From Suillus spraguei (taxonomy: Eukaryota; Basidiomycota; Agaricomycetes; Boletales; Suillaceae): DNA of 18,212 nucleotides. Location of the stretch: NCBI GenBank assembly GCA_016800925.1, contig JABCPU010001026.1, forward strand, positions 1 through 18,212, written 5' to 3'. Positions 1 to 8,619 of this stretch are shown in pieces. Made by a program: the position numbers and the translations under genes. How positions within the stretch are numbered: position 1 is the first letter of the stretch; every line of letters begins with the position of its first letter. Below the pieces are notes generated by a model. The model was given only the letters and a program-made list of their open reading frames with translations, ran no database searches and was not told where the DNA came from.

Positions 1-214
1 TAGCCTTAGTCCTCTCCATCCCCGCGCCCCGGATAACCTTCGACATACCATATCCGATACCTTCAGACGTCCGGATCCACTACACGACTCTTTCCAGATC
101 TTCGGACATATATCTCCTCTCTGAAATAAGGGGCATTACTCGGACAAGGGGCACAGTGTACGAACTGAGGCCAAAGCCCTTCAGATCTTTCACCCCTTGA
201 GTATGGTCTTAACA
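1..214 (+). repeat. LTR-B copy 1, 3' part only
   Basis: This is the right-hand end of a long terminal repeat, cut by the window edge. It matches, nearly base for base, the last part of the complete copy at 2356-3113, including the CCGGATAACCTTCG block, the AAGGGGCA block and the terminal GTATGGTCTTAACA. It ends exactly at the LTR terminus (TTAACA at 209-214) and is joined directly to LINE-1 sequence. No primer-binding site beginning TGG follows it. It has the same orientation as copy 2, so the two bracket LINE-1. Confidence 0.85.
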
Positions 215-216
215 GT

Positions 217-1664
217 ACCCCAGACTGTATACATCCAGAACCAATCGCCCTGCACACTCCCTTCACCACAGACCAACTCCATCAAGCCATTGCTAATCTA
301 AGCGGCTACAAAGTGCCAGACCCAACAGAATCTGCAATATTGTCTTCAAGCATTGCTCATCCACCCTAGTCCCACACCTCGTTCATCTTTTTAATGCTGT
401 CTTTACTCATAAAACATATTATGAACCGTGGCGTCACTTTACAATGGTAGTCCTCCGCAAGCCTAGAAAACCCAGTTACACAGCCACCAAAGCCTACAGA
501 CCCATCGCCCTCCTCAACACAACTTGTAAACTACTGACAGTGGTAGCTGCTGAGCAACTAACTTATATTTTAGAACATCATAATCTATTACTGAACACGC
601 ACTTTGGAGGAAGGCCCAGACGCTCAACCACTGACTCATTGCATCTCCTAGAAGCCACCATCAAGGATGCATGGAGATCCCACTGAGTGGCATCTGTACT
701 ATTCCTAGACATTGAGGGAGCATTTCAAATGCTGTCACCCACTGGCTCCTCCACAACATGTGAATGCAACGTATCCCTGGCGAACTGGTAGATTTCACCA
801 AGCGGGTCCTAACAGACAGATTTACACAACTCTGCTTCAATGGATACATGTCAGAATGGATCCCAATCACAAACGGTATAGGACAGGGTGAACACCTGTC
901 CATGATTCTATATATAATTTATAATTCTGACCTGGTAGAAGTTGCACGGCCTAGAACAGGAAGAGCACCCCTCAAGGAACTCACTCTGGCATTTGTCGAT
1001 GATGTGCCTTCATTGCAATAGCAGACAACTTCGAAACTGCACATACCATGCATACTGACATGTTAGAACGACCAGGTGGTGGCTTTGAATGGTCACACCT
1101 TCACAATTCCCGATTCGAAACTAACAAGTTTGCATTAATGGACTTTTCTATGAACAGAGACAGACCCTGCCCCCACATGAATGTCCAAGGCTTGACCATA
1201 CACCCAACGGCCACCCACTGCTTCCTTGGTGTCATCCTGGACCAGGAACTCTGTGGTTTGCCCAGGTAGACAATGCTGTGGCCAAAGGCACAGTGTATGT
1301 CTGCCAGATACGCCGCCTCTCCACAATGGCCAAAGGAATACCACTGCACTTAATGCGACAGCTCTATCAAGCTATCGTGATTCTGAAGATGACCTATGCC
1401 ACAGACTTATGGTTCATGCCTGCCTTCAGAGAAAACTCCGACGTCCTTCAGCGGGGCTCTATAGGTGTAGCCAAGAGACTAACCTCCATTCAAAAAATTG
1501 CCACCATGGCCATGACTGGAGCCATGAGCCCCTCCACAGCAGATGTTCTTGAAGCCCACGCTAGTATCCTCCCCATCTCCCTCGCCCTCCACAATATCTG
1601 TCACAGAGCCATTGTTCACCTCATGGCCCATCCAGCAACTCACCCCTTATATCACCCAGTCTGA
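217..1664 (+). pseudogene. LINE-1 reverse transcriptase, broken
   Basis: Copies element RNA into DNA at the target in an intact LINE. The recognisable order is the entry block TTDQLHQAIANLSGYKVPDP (about 275-335), KAYRPIALLN (about 490-520), the FGGR block (about 603-614), the catalytic motif A FLDIEGAF with its Asp codon at 708-710, the GIGQGEHLS block (about 877-903), and the catalytic FVDD at 992-1003. A connector follows (FLGVILD; LYQAIVILKMTYATDLWF). Breaks: TGA at 684-686 and 761-763, a frameshift just after motif A (about 730), a one-base loss right after FVDD (about 1004), a shift near 1245, and TGA at 1662-1664. Both catalytic Asp positions survive, so the loss is by stops and shifts. 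Family assignment from motif order is firm; clade assignment is inference. Confidence 0.85.
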
Positions 1665-1805
1665 CATGCTGCCAAGCGCTATGTATCATCCCATCGTTCC
1701 TCATTACACAAACTCACTCACCTTTTGTCCATTATCCCAGATGACATTGAGTCCCTTATCCCTGCACGATGCCACCCTTCCACAAAAAAATCCCTTCAAG
1801 ACCAA

Positions 1806-2355
1806 CATTGTACTAACATGAGAGGAAGCAGCTACAGCACATGGCCTCCTGACAGAATCTATCCAAGTCTATACTGATGGATCAGGCTGCAACAACAAAA
1901 TCGGAGCATCTGCAGGAGCCACGCCATGCCTCCTACACTATTACTCAGGCACAAAGGATGAACATACTGTATTTGAAGCTGAAGAGGTAGGTCTAACATT
2001 AGCAGCCAAACTAATTTCCACGGAACAAAACCTTCAATTCCCAATATCCATCTCCATCAACAACCAGGTGGCAATTCAAGGCAGGAATAGTTTCCATACC
2101 AGACCAGGATCCTATCTCGCAGACTATTTTCAGCGCATGATGCAAAAAGTGGCTAATGACCACGATGATTTTGACATTACAGTACACTGGGTTCCCAGCC
2201 ACTCAGATATTCATGGGAATGAAGAAGCTGACAAACAGGCAAAGAAGGCGGCAGAAGGTCGACAGAACAACAGCCCCTGCAATCAATTACCAAACTTTCT
2301 CCATCTAAACTCACTTCCTCTTAGCATCTCCGCCCTAAAGCAAGCACACCATCAG
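1806..2355 (+). pseudogene. LINE-1 RNase H domain, truncated
   Basis: RNase H removes RNA from the RNA:DNA hybrid. Visible are VYTDGSG (first Asp at 1876-1878), TVFEAEEVGL (Glu at 1975-1977), the third catalytic position in SINNQVA, and VHWVPSHSDIHGNEEADKQAK (last Asp at 2230-2232). The third position, normally Asp in a DNQ motif, reads Asn here (AAC at 2059-2061). An Asp GAC after a C would turn into AAC by a CpG-to-CpA change, in line with the decay seen elsewhere. The frame is open from about 1821 to the end. It runs into LTR-B at 2356, so the native C-terminus is lost. Confidence 0.85.
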
Positions 2356-3113
2356 TGTCATATACCATACTTCTAATCCCAGATCCAACCATATCTGATC
2401 AGATCCAATTGATTCCATTTCTGTCCGGTCCACAGATCCTGTCCGGATCACCCATCTGAATGTGCTCACTTCTCGCACCTTAACTCCCTTGTGTATATCT
2501 GTGTCTATCTCCTTTTGTCATTCCTCCTGTTTCTGGTATTCCGGCTGTGTATATTTCCGTCCTGTGTGACTAATCCATTACCTGTGTTCATTTCCAATTC
2601 ATGCTTACTGATCCGCTGTGCATTAACTAATAGACTTCCGTTACACTTCGTACATAGCCCTCAGTCCCGGACTTGTTGATTATCTGTATTAGATACTTAC
2701 AGTATATAAACCACTTGTAGATCTCCATAGAACCTTAGTTTGAATATCATCTTAGATTCTGCTCATTCTGCTTCCTCCGGACTTGAGTCACTTTCCACTC
2801 TAAGTCATCTTCCAAGACTTGGCATTGATTCCTATAGTCTATATCTCTGACTCTATCTTCAGATAGTCTATCTCTGTTAGTTTCTCGTTCCGAAGCTAGT
2901 CTTAATCTTCATTCTATTCCTATGTTCCGGATAACCTTCGGACATATCATATCCGATACCTTTGGATGTCCGGATCCGTCATGCAACTCCTTCCGGATCT
3001 TCGGATGTATAACTTCTCCCTGAAATAAGGGGCATTACTCGGGAAAGGGGCACAGTGCATGAACTGAGGCCAAAGCCCTTCAGATCTCTCTACCTTTGAG
3101 TATGGTCTTAACA
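2356..3113 (+). repeat. LTR-B copy 2, complete
   Basis: Complete LTR of 758 bp with TG...CA ends (TGTCATATACC ... GTATGGTCTTAACA). It aligns end to end with the inverted copy at 14000-14769. A TATA box (TATATAAA, 2703-2710) sits in the middle, as expected for the U3/R boundary. The last 190 bp is dense in CCGGAT/TTCGGA motifs. The 5-bp flanks differ (ATCAG on the left, GGCAC on the right), so it is not a simple solo LTR insertion. It is CpG-poor compared with the 14000-14769 copy: many CG in that copy are TG or CA here. Confidence 0.9.
2703..2710 (+). promoter_or_regulatory. TATA box of LTR-B
   Basis: TATATAAA in the centre of LTR-B, conserved in the inverted copy at 14415-14422. It is the best candidate core promoter of this LTR family. 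The transcription start is not determined. Confidence 0.55.
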
Positions 3114-3132
3114 GGCACGTATGATTGTAACA
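3114..3132 (-). repeat. LTR-A terminal remnant (5' end of LTR on minus strand)
   Basis: The bases GGCACGTATGATTGTAACA match the terminus of the LTR-A copies ending at 12664, 13466 and 16130. It lies inside the RNase H coding region of LINE-2, so an LTR-A element inserted there. The candidate target duplication on this side is CACTG (3133-3137). The rest of this LTR-A is displaced to the left by the LTR-B/LINE-1 block and lies outside the window. Confidence 0.8.
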
Positions 3133-3623
3133 CACTGTGTGTTCCATGTCTCTGCCCAGGTGGAATTGTCTGCTTCATATCACCTCTCCTCCTCTCATTA
3201 TAACTGCTGCTCCCCCTACTCCTCCATCTACCAGTGAGCTGTCTGAGTATGCTTGAATGTCTTCGTCGGTGGTCTCGTCTTCTTCCACTGCTTCCTCTGG
3301 CTTCTCCGCTATGTGAGTCTCTACATCCAGTATCCATTTGGGGTAGTGTCTGACTGGCCATATCTTTTTGATCTTATCTGGGTCTATCTGGAACTCATTC
3401 ATCAGCTTGTGCAATGGAGACGGGTGTCATTTTCTCCCCTGGAAGTTTCTTTTTGCGCAGTAGTTGAATGCTGTCCAGATGTCCCTGGCTAGCGGGTGGA
3501 TCGACAGGAGTGTTGCCATTCTGAGTGTTGCTCTGTAGCAGGCTTTTTGTAATATTTACTGGAATGGTAGGATGTTAGCATGCACGTCTAGCATATCAGT
3601 AGCTGATAATCTTAGCTCTCCAG
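3133..3623 (-). pseudogene. LINE-2 connector and RNase H start, truncated
   Basis: Continuation of LINE-2 beyond the 1.02-kb insertion. Read on the minus strand it gives SATDMLDVHANILPF, then LARDIWTAFNYCAKRNFQGR, HKLMNEFQIDPDKI, HYPKWILDVETHIAEKPEEA and the RNase H opening IQAYSDSSLVDGGVGGAAV. The first catalytic Asp codon is at 3241-3243; the usual DGS triplet reads DSS. In-frame stops lie near 3556 and 3430, and a further stop follows GGEVI near 3175. The domain ends at DMEHTV, where the LTR-A terminus begins, so the remaining catalytic residues are gone. Confidence 0.8.
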
Positions 3624-3727
3624 TGTAAAGATTCAATCTAGCCTGGGCTGTAGATGAACCACAGCCTAAACTAGTATGCGAGTCTTGCGCTCCGTCTAGT
3701 CTGCTTCACTTGCAAAGCAAGAGCATT

Positions 3728-3813
3728 CAACCCTAAAGGGAATGCTAAGTTAATATAGTTCAATAATGCCCAACCCTAAAGGGAATGCTAAGTTAATATA
3801 GTTCAATAATGCC
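3728..3813. repeat. Perfect 43-bp tandem duplication
   Basis: Two adjacent identical 43-bp units (3728-3770 and 3771-3813), each starting CAACCCTAAAGGGAATGC and ending CAATAATGCC. The first unit with its left flank forms a bulged inverted repeat (AGCATT ... CCCTAAAGGG ... AATGCT). Perfect identity suggests a recent duplication or gene conversion. Confidence 0.9.
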
Positions 3814-3884
3814 CAACCTGTGGTGCAAGACTGCCGTCGGAGGTAGCAAGATGCTAGTGGTGACCTCCGGTCCGTGGGAAACTA

Positions 3885-4135
3885 GCGGTAATACTAGCGG
3901 TAAGCGTGGGAAAGCGGTAGACAAGCGGTAGCAAAAGTGGTAAAACTGCGGTAGTGTGTGCGGTAAAACTGCGGTAAGCATGGGAACTTCTGCAGTAAAA
4001 CAAGCGGTAGCGTAGCGATGAAGCGCGGGAAAGCATAGCGCAAGCGGTGAAGCGCGGGAAAGCGTAGCGCAAGCGGTGAAGTGCGGGAAAGCGTAGCGCA
4101 AGCGGTGAAGCGTGGGAAAGCGGTAGAGAGCAGTG
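3885..4135. repeat. GCGGTA-rich array with 29-bp tandem repeat
   Basis: From 3885 to 4012 the heptamer AGCGGTA/TGCGGTA recurs about ten times at irregular spacing. It then becomes an ordered minisatellite: three contiguous near-identical 29-bp units (4020-4048, 4049-4077, 4078-4106) and a degenerate fourth (4107-4135). Each unit starts GAAGCGCGGGAAAGC and ends CAAGCGGT. The units are contiguous, without spacers. Confidence 0.85.
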
Positions 4136-4647
4136 GTGCATGCAGCAGTAAAACAATTCTTAAGAGACAGTGACTTCGGCAAAAGACTTTATTCCGTTAG
4201 AGACAGTAGTGGTGACAATTCCTAAGTACCGTGTGTACCATAGAGGGAAAAGTAAAAGTACCGGAATGTGCGAAGAGTCCTTTTTAACATGTACCATGAA
4301 CAGCCGGAATACATAGCGAGAATGGTAGTGAGATAGAGATATTTAGCTAAGAGGCATGCAGTGAGCAAGCGGCGTCACGGAAGGTAGGGTAAGTCTTGCT
4401 GTAGCTTTAGTAACGGCGGAAACAAATATGCTATGCACCAATGGATCTTAGATGGAAATGGAATGGACAGGAGGACATCGGTAGCGAGATTTGGTAAGGG
4501 GCAAGGATCCATGGAGCGAAAACGGTACTGGCGAAGCGAAAAGGGGTAATGCTCACTATAGGGGTTTTCTCGGTAGCTGCTGTAGACAGTAATGAGACAC
4601 TTGTGTAAAACGGCACTTTCATGGTCAGCATGACTTTGTTCGCTACA

Positions 4648-6293
4648 CCGGTCATTAGCAGCATGGCCATGCATTGCACCTATGCCATCTGCAACATGAA
4701 GCCTCTTGCTCCCCTTCCTCCTCGTTGGTTGCTTCTACTTTTTGCTATGAGTCCTGAGCACTACACGTCTGCGATGTACAGCATTTCGGGGATGATGACC
4801 CCTTCAAACAGTCTTTTCATTAACTTTCCATGTATCCCTTTTGCCGGTCTAATCATTCTTGTACAGGCCATTGCATGTTTGGTGCCTTTTGCGAGGGCGT
4901 AGGCTGCATGTTCCTTGTAGTTGAGGTTCTCGTCGACTATCAGGCCAAGAAACTTGTGCGATTTTGACGGCTGGATGACATGGTTGTGGATCATTATTGC
5001 TGGGCATGGCACTGGGACTGTTTTCCTGGGGTTATCTTTGCTGGGTACGCATTCTCTAGATAAGCATATTAGTGCTATGTTCTCAAGTTCGAACTCAGCA
5101 TGTTGTTGTTCGCTCCATTCTAGCGTGCCTCCTTGCTTTTCCATCATGTTCTTTAGCTTGGTGTTTGACTCCCTCCTCATATGTCTTTCCTTTTGCTGCC
5201 AGGGCTACATCATCTAGAAACCCTAAGCTGAGTTCCCCTTTGTGTGGTCTGGGGTCTGCTACTCCTAGGACGTCTGAATTGTAGAAGATGAAGCCGATTG
5301 GGGAGATTGGGCAGCCTTGGTTGAGTCTGTCTGATACGTTGAATAGTTTGGATTGGTGGTTGTCGAAGAAGAGGTATGTTGTCCTGTTGTCGAGTCTTCT
5401 TCTATACCATTCTACATATTGTTGTGGTACGCCCTTGCTTCACATGATGTGTAGCAGTTTGTTGACTACTACACTTGGGAATGCTGCCTTGACGTCTAGA
5501 AAGAGGAGTGATATGTGATCTTCTTTGGATGCCCATGCGTCTGTAATGAATTTCATTAGCAAGTGTAGCAAGTCTACCGTTGATCTTCCTCGTCATCCCC
5601 CGAAGTGCATTGCTGGTAGTAGGTGTGGTGTTCTGCAATGTACATGAGATCATCTGCCATGCATGAGGATGAAATCTTAGCCATTGTGTCCAGGAGCATT
5701 ATTGGTCTATACGCTTTAGGGACACTGTAATCTGGTCTGCCCAGCTTTCTTAGGACAATCATTGATGAACATTTCCAGTCGTTTGGGTATATTTCCAGCT
5801 TGAAGGTTGCACAGAATATTGGCACCATGTATGGGACAAGCAGATCCAGGCAACATATGAATAGTATGTTGCACACACCATTTAGTCCTGGTGCTTTGTG
5901 GGGTGCTAGTTGGTTGATGGTGTGGTGGATCTGTTGGTCTGTGATTGGTGAGAACTCACATATCAATGGCCCATATTCATAGTCCGGGTCGACATGGTCG
6001 TTTTCTGCTGGTTGTCTGAAGAAAACATTGTAGAGCAACTCACTCTTGCGGGTATTGTCTTGAGTTGCTCCGTTTTGGTCGTTGGCCGCTGGGTCTTTCA
6101 GTGTTTTTATCCTTGTGTGCACCTGGTCTGTTGGGTCACTGGCTACATACTTGTGGAAAGTCCATGTTCCTGTGGGTGTTAGTTCATTCATCCATTCGTT
6201 CCAATGATCTACATTTGTGTGTTTGATGTTCTCTGAGAGTTGGTTCCATGCTATCCTGTATTCCTCGTGTACGGAATCTCTAATCTTTTTGCA
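4648..6293 (-). pseudogene. LINE-2 reverse transcriptase, broken
   Basis: Read on the minus strand: an N-terminal extension (NELTPTGTWTFHKYVASDP), the entry block ITDQQIHHTINQLAPHKAPG, KAYRPIMLLDT, a HFGG block, catalytic LFLDVKAAF (Asp codon 5494-5496), DRLNQGCPISPIGFIFYN, and catalytic FLDD at 5209-5220. The connector follows (EFELENIALICL, KSHKFLGLIVDENLNYKEH, RLFEGVIIPEMLYIADVW). Breaks: a frameshift near 5605, TGA at 5593-5595 inside the block that normally reads FGGR-x-GRST, and TGA at 5440-5442. The first TGA sits where an Arg CGA is expected. Catalytic Asp residues are intact. It belongs to the same general LINE type as LINE-1, with different sequence throughout. Confidence 0.85.
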
Positions 6294-7114
6294 GCTCCAC
6301 ACTGTTCTTCAGTACAGGGCTCGTATAGCCATGCAGGATGGTCATGAGAGACTATGACGGGAGGCGGTGAGGTCGGTTTGTCGATAGGAGATGGGGTTCT
6401 GGGAGAAGCGAGGTCGGTTTGTGTTTGTTGTAGATCAGTGATGGCTTCTTTGACTAAGTTTCTGGCTGCTCTGGTTTCAGCGACCGATTGCTGGATGGTT
6501 TCGACGACCGCGTTGGTAAGCTGCCTGATCTCTTGAACAGCAGTGCATAAGCCAGCAAGGGCGTCAACACTAGAATACACGCGTGAAGAAGAGGGTGCTG
6601 GAATAGGAATTGGCGTATCTTCCTGCGGAGAGGGAGGTCGAGCAACGCCTGCTCGGCGTTCGGCCATGATGTGAATAGCTTCTTCAACATCGCTTTTAAA
6701 AGAACTGGGAAGCAGCAGCATAGCGTAAGCACGAATACGTTTTTGAAAATGTAGGAAGCGTTTACGATAGGTAGTGTCTGTGATTTCATTAGCAGTGGTT
6801 TCGATGAGGGCAGCGGTACGGATAATGTTGATGAGGAGGAGAGCCGGGAAGGCACCTCTTTCTGTGAGGATTCTTTCAATTTCAAGGGCGTGTCCTTCAC
6901 ATAGAAGGGCGGCTTCGACGTAAGAGGTGTTACCGATCTCAGTGGCAAGGGTTCCGTAATGTTCAGCATCGGAGTCGGAATCATTGTTGGTAATGGTGAT
7001 GGGGGTGATATAAGCAGTGGGGAAAGACATTTGAAGCGTTGTTAGTTGATCAAGTGCTAATGCGAGTTGATTGACTGAAGGATAATCAGAGGGCGTGTTG
7101 CTTCTTATAAGCAT
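6294..7114 (-). CDS. aORF copy 1, 5' part (extra ORF after chromodomain)
   Basis: No known family is recognised. It starts at ATG 7112-7114, overlapping the pol stop codon (TAA 7105-7107) by 10 nt (ATGCTTATAA), and stays open for about 273 codons until LINE-2 cuts it after EEQCGAAK. The N-terminal half is predicted helical ([57 protein letters not shown]). A second helical stretch follows ([40 protein letters not shown]), then a Pro/Ser-rich linker and [11 protein letters not shown]. No signal peptide or transmembrane segment is seen, so it does not look like an envelope glycoprotein despite its position. Copies 2 and 3 show that the full protein continues to zinc knuckles. Apart from the LINE truncation, no lesion is seen. 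Confidence 0.75.
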
Positions 7115-7561
7115 TCAAGATTCGAGCGGAGTTCTTCAAGTTCTTTTCTGGGAGCCATTTGTTATCTCCCGATGAATATTCTTTCCAAGAAACGAGATAG
7201 CGTCAGCAAGTGCCAGTTCCTTTGTGAGAAAGAATCGCTTCTATTTCATATTCTTCTTCTTCTTCGATGATGTCAGGTGGTGGTTCAGGGAAGTTCGGAC
7301 CATGTACATCTGTTTCACAATAGGACGATAAGACAGAAGCATGGAATGTGGGATGAATTTTCCACTGCGGAGGGAGTTTGAGTGTGAACGTGATGGGTAA
7401 TAAGACATCGATGATTGGGAAGGGTCCGTATCGCTTTGGCGCAAGTTTCCTTGATGGGAGTTTGAGTCTAAGATTGGCAGCAGATAACCAAACCTTATCT
7501 CTGATCTTCCATGGAATGTACTTATCTCCTCGGGATCGTTCGGTCATTGTTTGCATTGCAA
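7105..7561 (-). pseudogene. Integrase C-terminus and chromodomain, copy 1
   Basis: C-terminal end of pol. Visible are the integrase GPF module (KLAPKRYGPFPIIDVL, about 7450-7400), PPQWKIHPTFHASVLSSY, an acidic stretch, then the chromodomain ([23 protein letters not shown]). In chromoviruses the chromodomain binds modified histone H3 and steers integration into heterochromatin. A TGA at 7203-7205 interrupts the chromodomain; copy 2 reads CGA at the same codon (and CGC where copy 1 has TGC one codon earlier). A one-base deletion near 7130 shifts the last codons. The aromatic-cage Tyr and Trp residues are still recognisable. Confidence 0.88.
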
Positions 7562-8619
7562 TGTTATGACAGGCGATTGCTTCTTCTCTTATCTTCTGCA
7601 GGGATCATACTCGATCTTCTGCTGCGGGGACTGATGAATCAGGGATAAGGTAAGGGATAGCGCGTGGTTCGTATCCCATCATCAAATAAAAAGGTGATGC
7701 ATTCCTTGCATTGTGTTTTCGGTGATTGTGGACAAATTCGGCGATTGGTAGGTGTTCTATCCAATCTTCAGGATTGTTGCGGCAATAGATGCGTAGGTAT
7801 GTTTCCAGTTCTTGATTAAGCCTTTCCGTTTGACCATCTGTCTGAGGGTGATAAGCTGTAGATGGAGCAATGACGTAATCGAGAAGTCGGGCAAGCTCTT
7901 TAGAGAAGCGCAATAGGAACTGTGGACCTCGATCCGAAATGACTTTGTCATGGAGTCCAAATCAACGGTAAATGTGTTTCAAGAATAGTTTAGCAACGCC
8001 TTCGGAAGTGATGGTTTTCAAACAAGGGATAATAATTACCCCCTTCATAAGGCCATGGTCTACCATGACCATGATACTGTCAAAGCCTCCAGAGACAGGG
8101 AGGTCAGTGATAAGATCAATGGAGATCTGGGAAAAGGGTCGAGTTGCAGAGGAGGGTATTGGGGCAAGCGGTGGTCAAACAGGATGTGTATCAGCTTTCA
8201 TTTGCTGACAAAGGGCACAACCCTCAACATAGTTCCGAATATAGGAGCCCATAGCGGGCCACCAGGCTTCCCATTTAACGAGTTCTTCGGTTTTAAATCT
8301 ACCGGGATGTCCCACGGTAGGATGATCATGATACCTCTTCAGGATATCAGGACGATGTGCCGGCGGAATGTAGGCACGGTTCTTAAAATAGAGGACGTTC
8401 TCCTCAATTTTCCAGTCAGAGAGTGCAGACTTCATAGGGGGAAGGCACACGCCATCAAGGGCGTCAGATGCTGTTTTAAAGACAGGGTCGTCAAGGGGGT
8501 CAGAGGATGACAACACATCCTTCAGTTCAGTGTCAATAAGACGAGCAAATAGAGTGTCAGGGAGAAGGGTCTGGTCCTCGTTATCATCTTTACCTGAGTC
8601 GTGGTCGGGTTGGCGAGAA
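7562..8619 (-). pseudogene. Integrase (zinc-binding and DDE core), copy 1
   Basis: Inserts element DNA into the genome in an intact element. The H2C2 zinc-binding module has His at 8322-8324 and 8307-8309 (HPTVGH) and Cys at 8217-8219 and 8208-8210 (CALC). The DDE core has SIDLITDLP (Asp 8115-8117), VISDRGPQF (Asp 7932-7934) and HPQTDGQTERLNQ (Glu 7824-7826). Spacings suit a retroviral-type integrase. Breaks: TGA at 8175-8177, 7962-7964 and 7605-7607. Copy 2 has CGA at the last position. All three catalytic residues are retained, so loss is only through stops. Confidence 0.9.

Larger units (their letters stand above)
215..2355 (+). mobile_element. LINE-1: fragment of a Tad-like non-LTR retrotransposon
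   Basis: Plus-strand piece of a non-LTR retrotransposon holding part of the reverse transcriptase, the thumb/connector region and an RNase H domain, in the order expected for RNase H-bearing fungal LINEs. The endonuclease and the 5' part of the RT are missing on the left, and the 3' end of the element is missing on the right. Both ends coincide with LTR-B termini (214/215 and 2355/2356). The reading frame shifts several times (near 730, 1004 and 1245) and carries TGA stops, so it is inactive. It differs in sequence from LINE-2 and is probably a separate family within the same broad clade. Confidence 0.85.
3624..4647. mobile_element. Unclassified 1.02-kb insertion in LINE-2
   Basis: LINE-2 coding sequence is interrupted between its Met-Thr-Gly codons (about 4650) and the Leu-Arg-Leu-Ser-Ala-Thr-Asp codons (about 3600). 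The inserted block has TG...CA-like ends (TGTAAAG at 3624, CGCTACA ending at 4647). It is flanked by CCAGT (3620-3624) and CCGGT (4648-4652), a plausible 5-bp target duplication differing by one CpG-to-CpA change. It has no credible coding region; the open frames at 3793-4182 are repeat translations. It holds a perfect 43-bp duplication, a GCGGTA-rich array and a 29-bp tandem repeat. It could be a solo LTR of a third family or a small non-autonomous element. The exact ends are ambiguous by one base. Confidence 0.55.
3133..6293 (-). mobile_element. LINE-2: 5'-truncated Tad-like non-LTR retrotransposon
   Basis: Minus-strand LINE inserted into the aORF of chromovirus copy 1. The junction is near 6293, where identity to the aORF copies at 15030 and 16900 stops right after the Glu-Gln-Cys-x-Ala-Ala codons. 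The element starts in the region before the RT palm, so the endonuclease is absent; 5' truncation is typical of target-primed reverse transcription. It contains RT, connector and the start of RNase H. It is split by a 1.02-kb insertion (3624-4647) and cut at 3132/3133 by an LTR-A insertion. The 3' tail is not in the window. Confidence 0.85.

Noticed and set aside
3640..3740. tRNA-like stretch on the minus strand (CTTGCTTTGCAAG resembling an Ala anticodon arm; GGTTCATC resembling a B box)
   Set aside because: The T-loop lacks the conserved A and closing C, no acceptor stem can be formed, and no proper A box is seen. A SINE or tRNA cannot be supported.
4020..4135. CRISPR-like repeat of 29 bp
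   Set aside because: Units are contiguous with no spacers and the context is eukaryotic retrotransposon sequence.
3793..4182. 129-residue open frame on the minus strand (and a 100-residue overlapping one)
   Set aside because: It is a translation of the GCGGTA array and 29-bp repeat. The repeated Phe-Pro/Cys-Ala-Thr pattern appears in two frames at once and has no start context.
6251..6302. Fusion of aORF to LINE-2 as a chimeric gene (ORF reading across the junction)
   Set aside because: The open frames across the junction in both elements end within a few codons and are explained by LINE insertion. No transcript evidence.
6294..7114. Intactness of aORF copy 1 as evidence that it is still under selection
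   Set aside because: Pol of the same copy has roughly one lesion per 400 nt, so an unbroken 0.8-kb stretch is not improbable by chance, and the ORF is truncated by LINE-2.
7105..7114. Envelope glycoprotein in the env position
   Set aside because: The product has no signal peptide, no transmembrane segment and no Cys pattern of a surface protein. It carries zinc knuckles and basic/acidic tracts instead.
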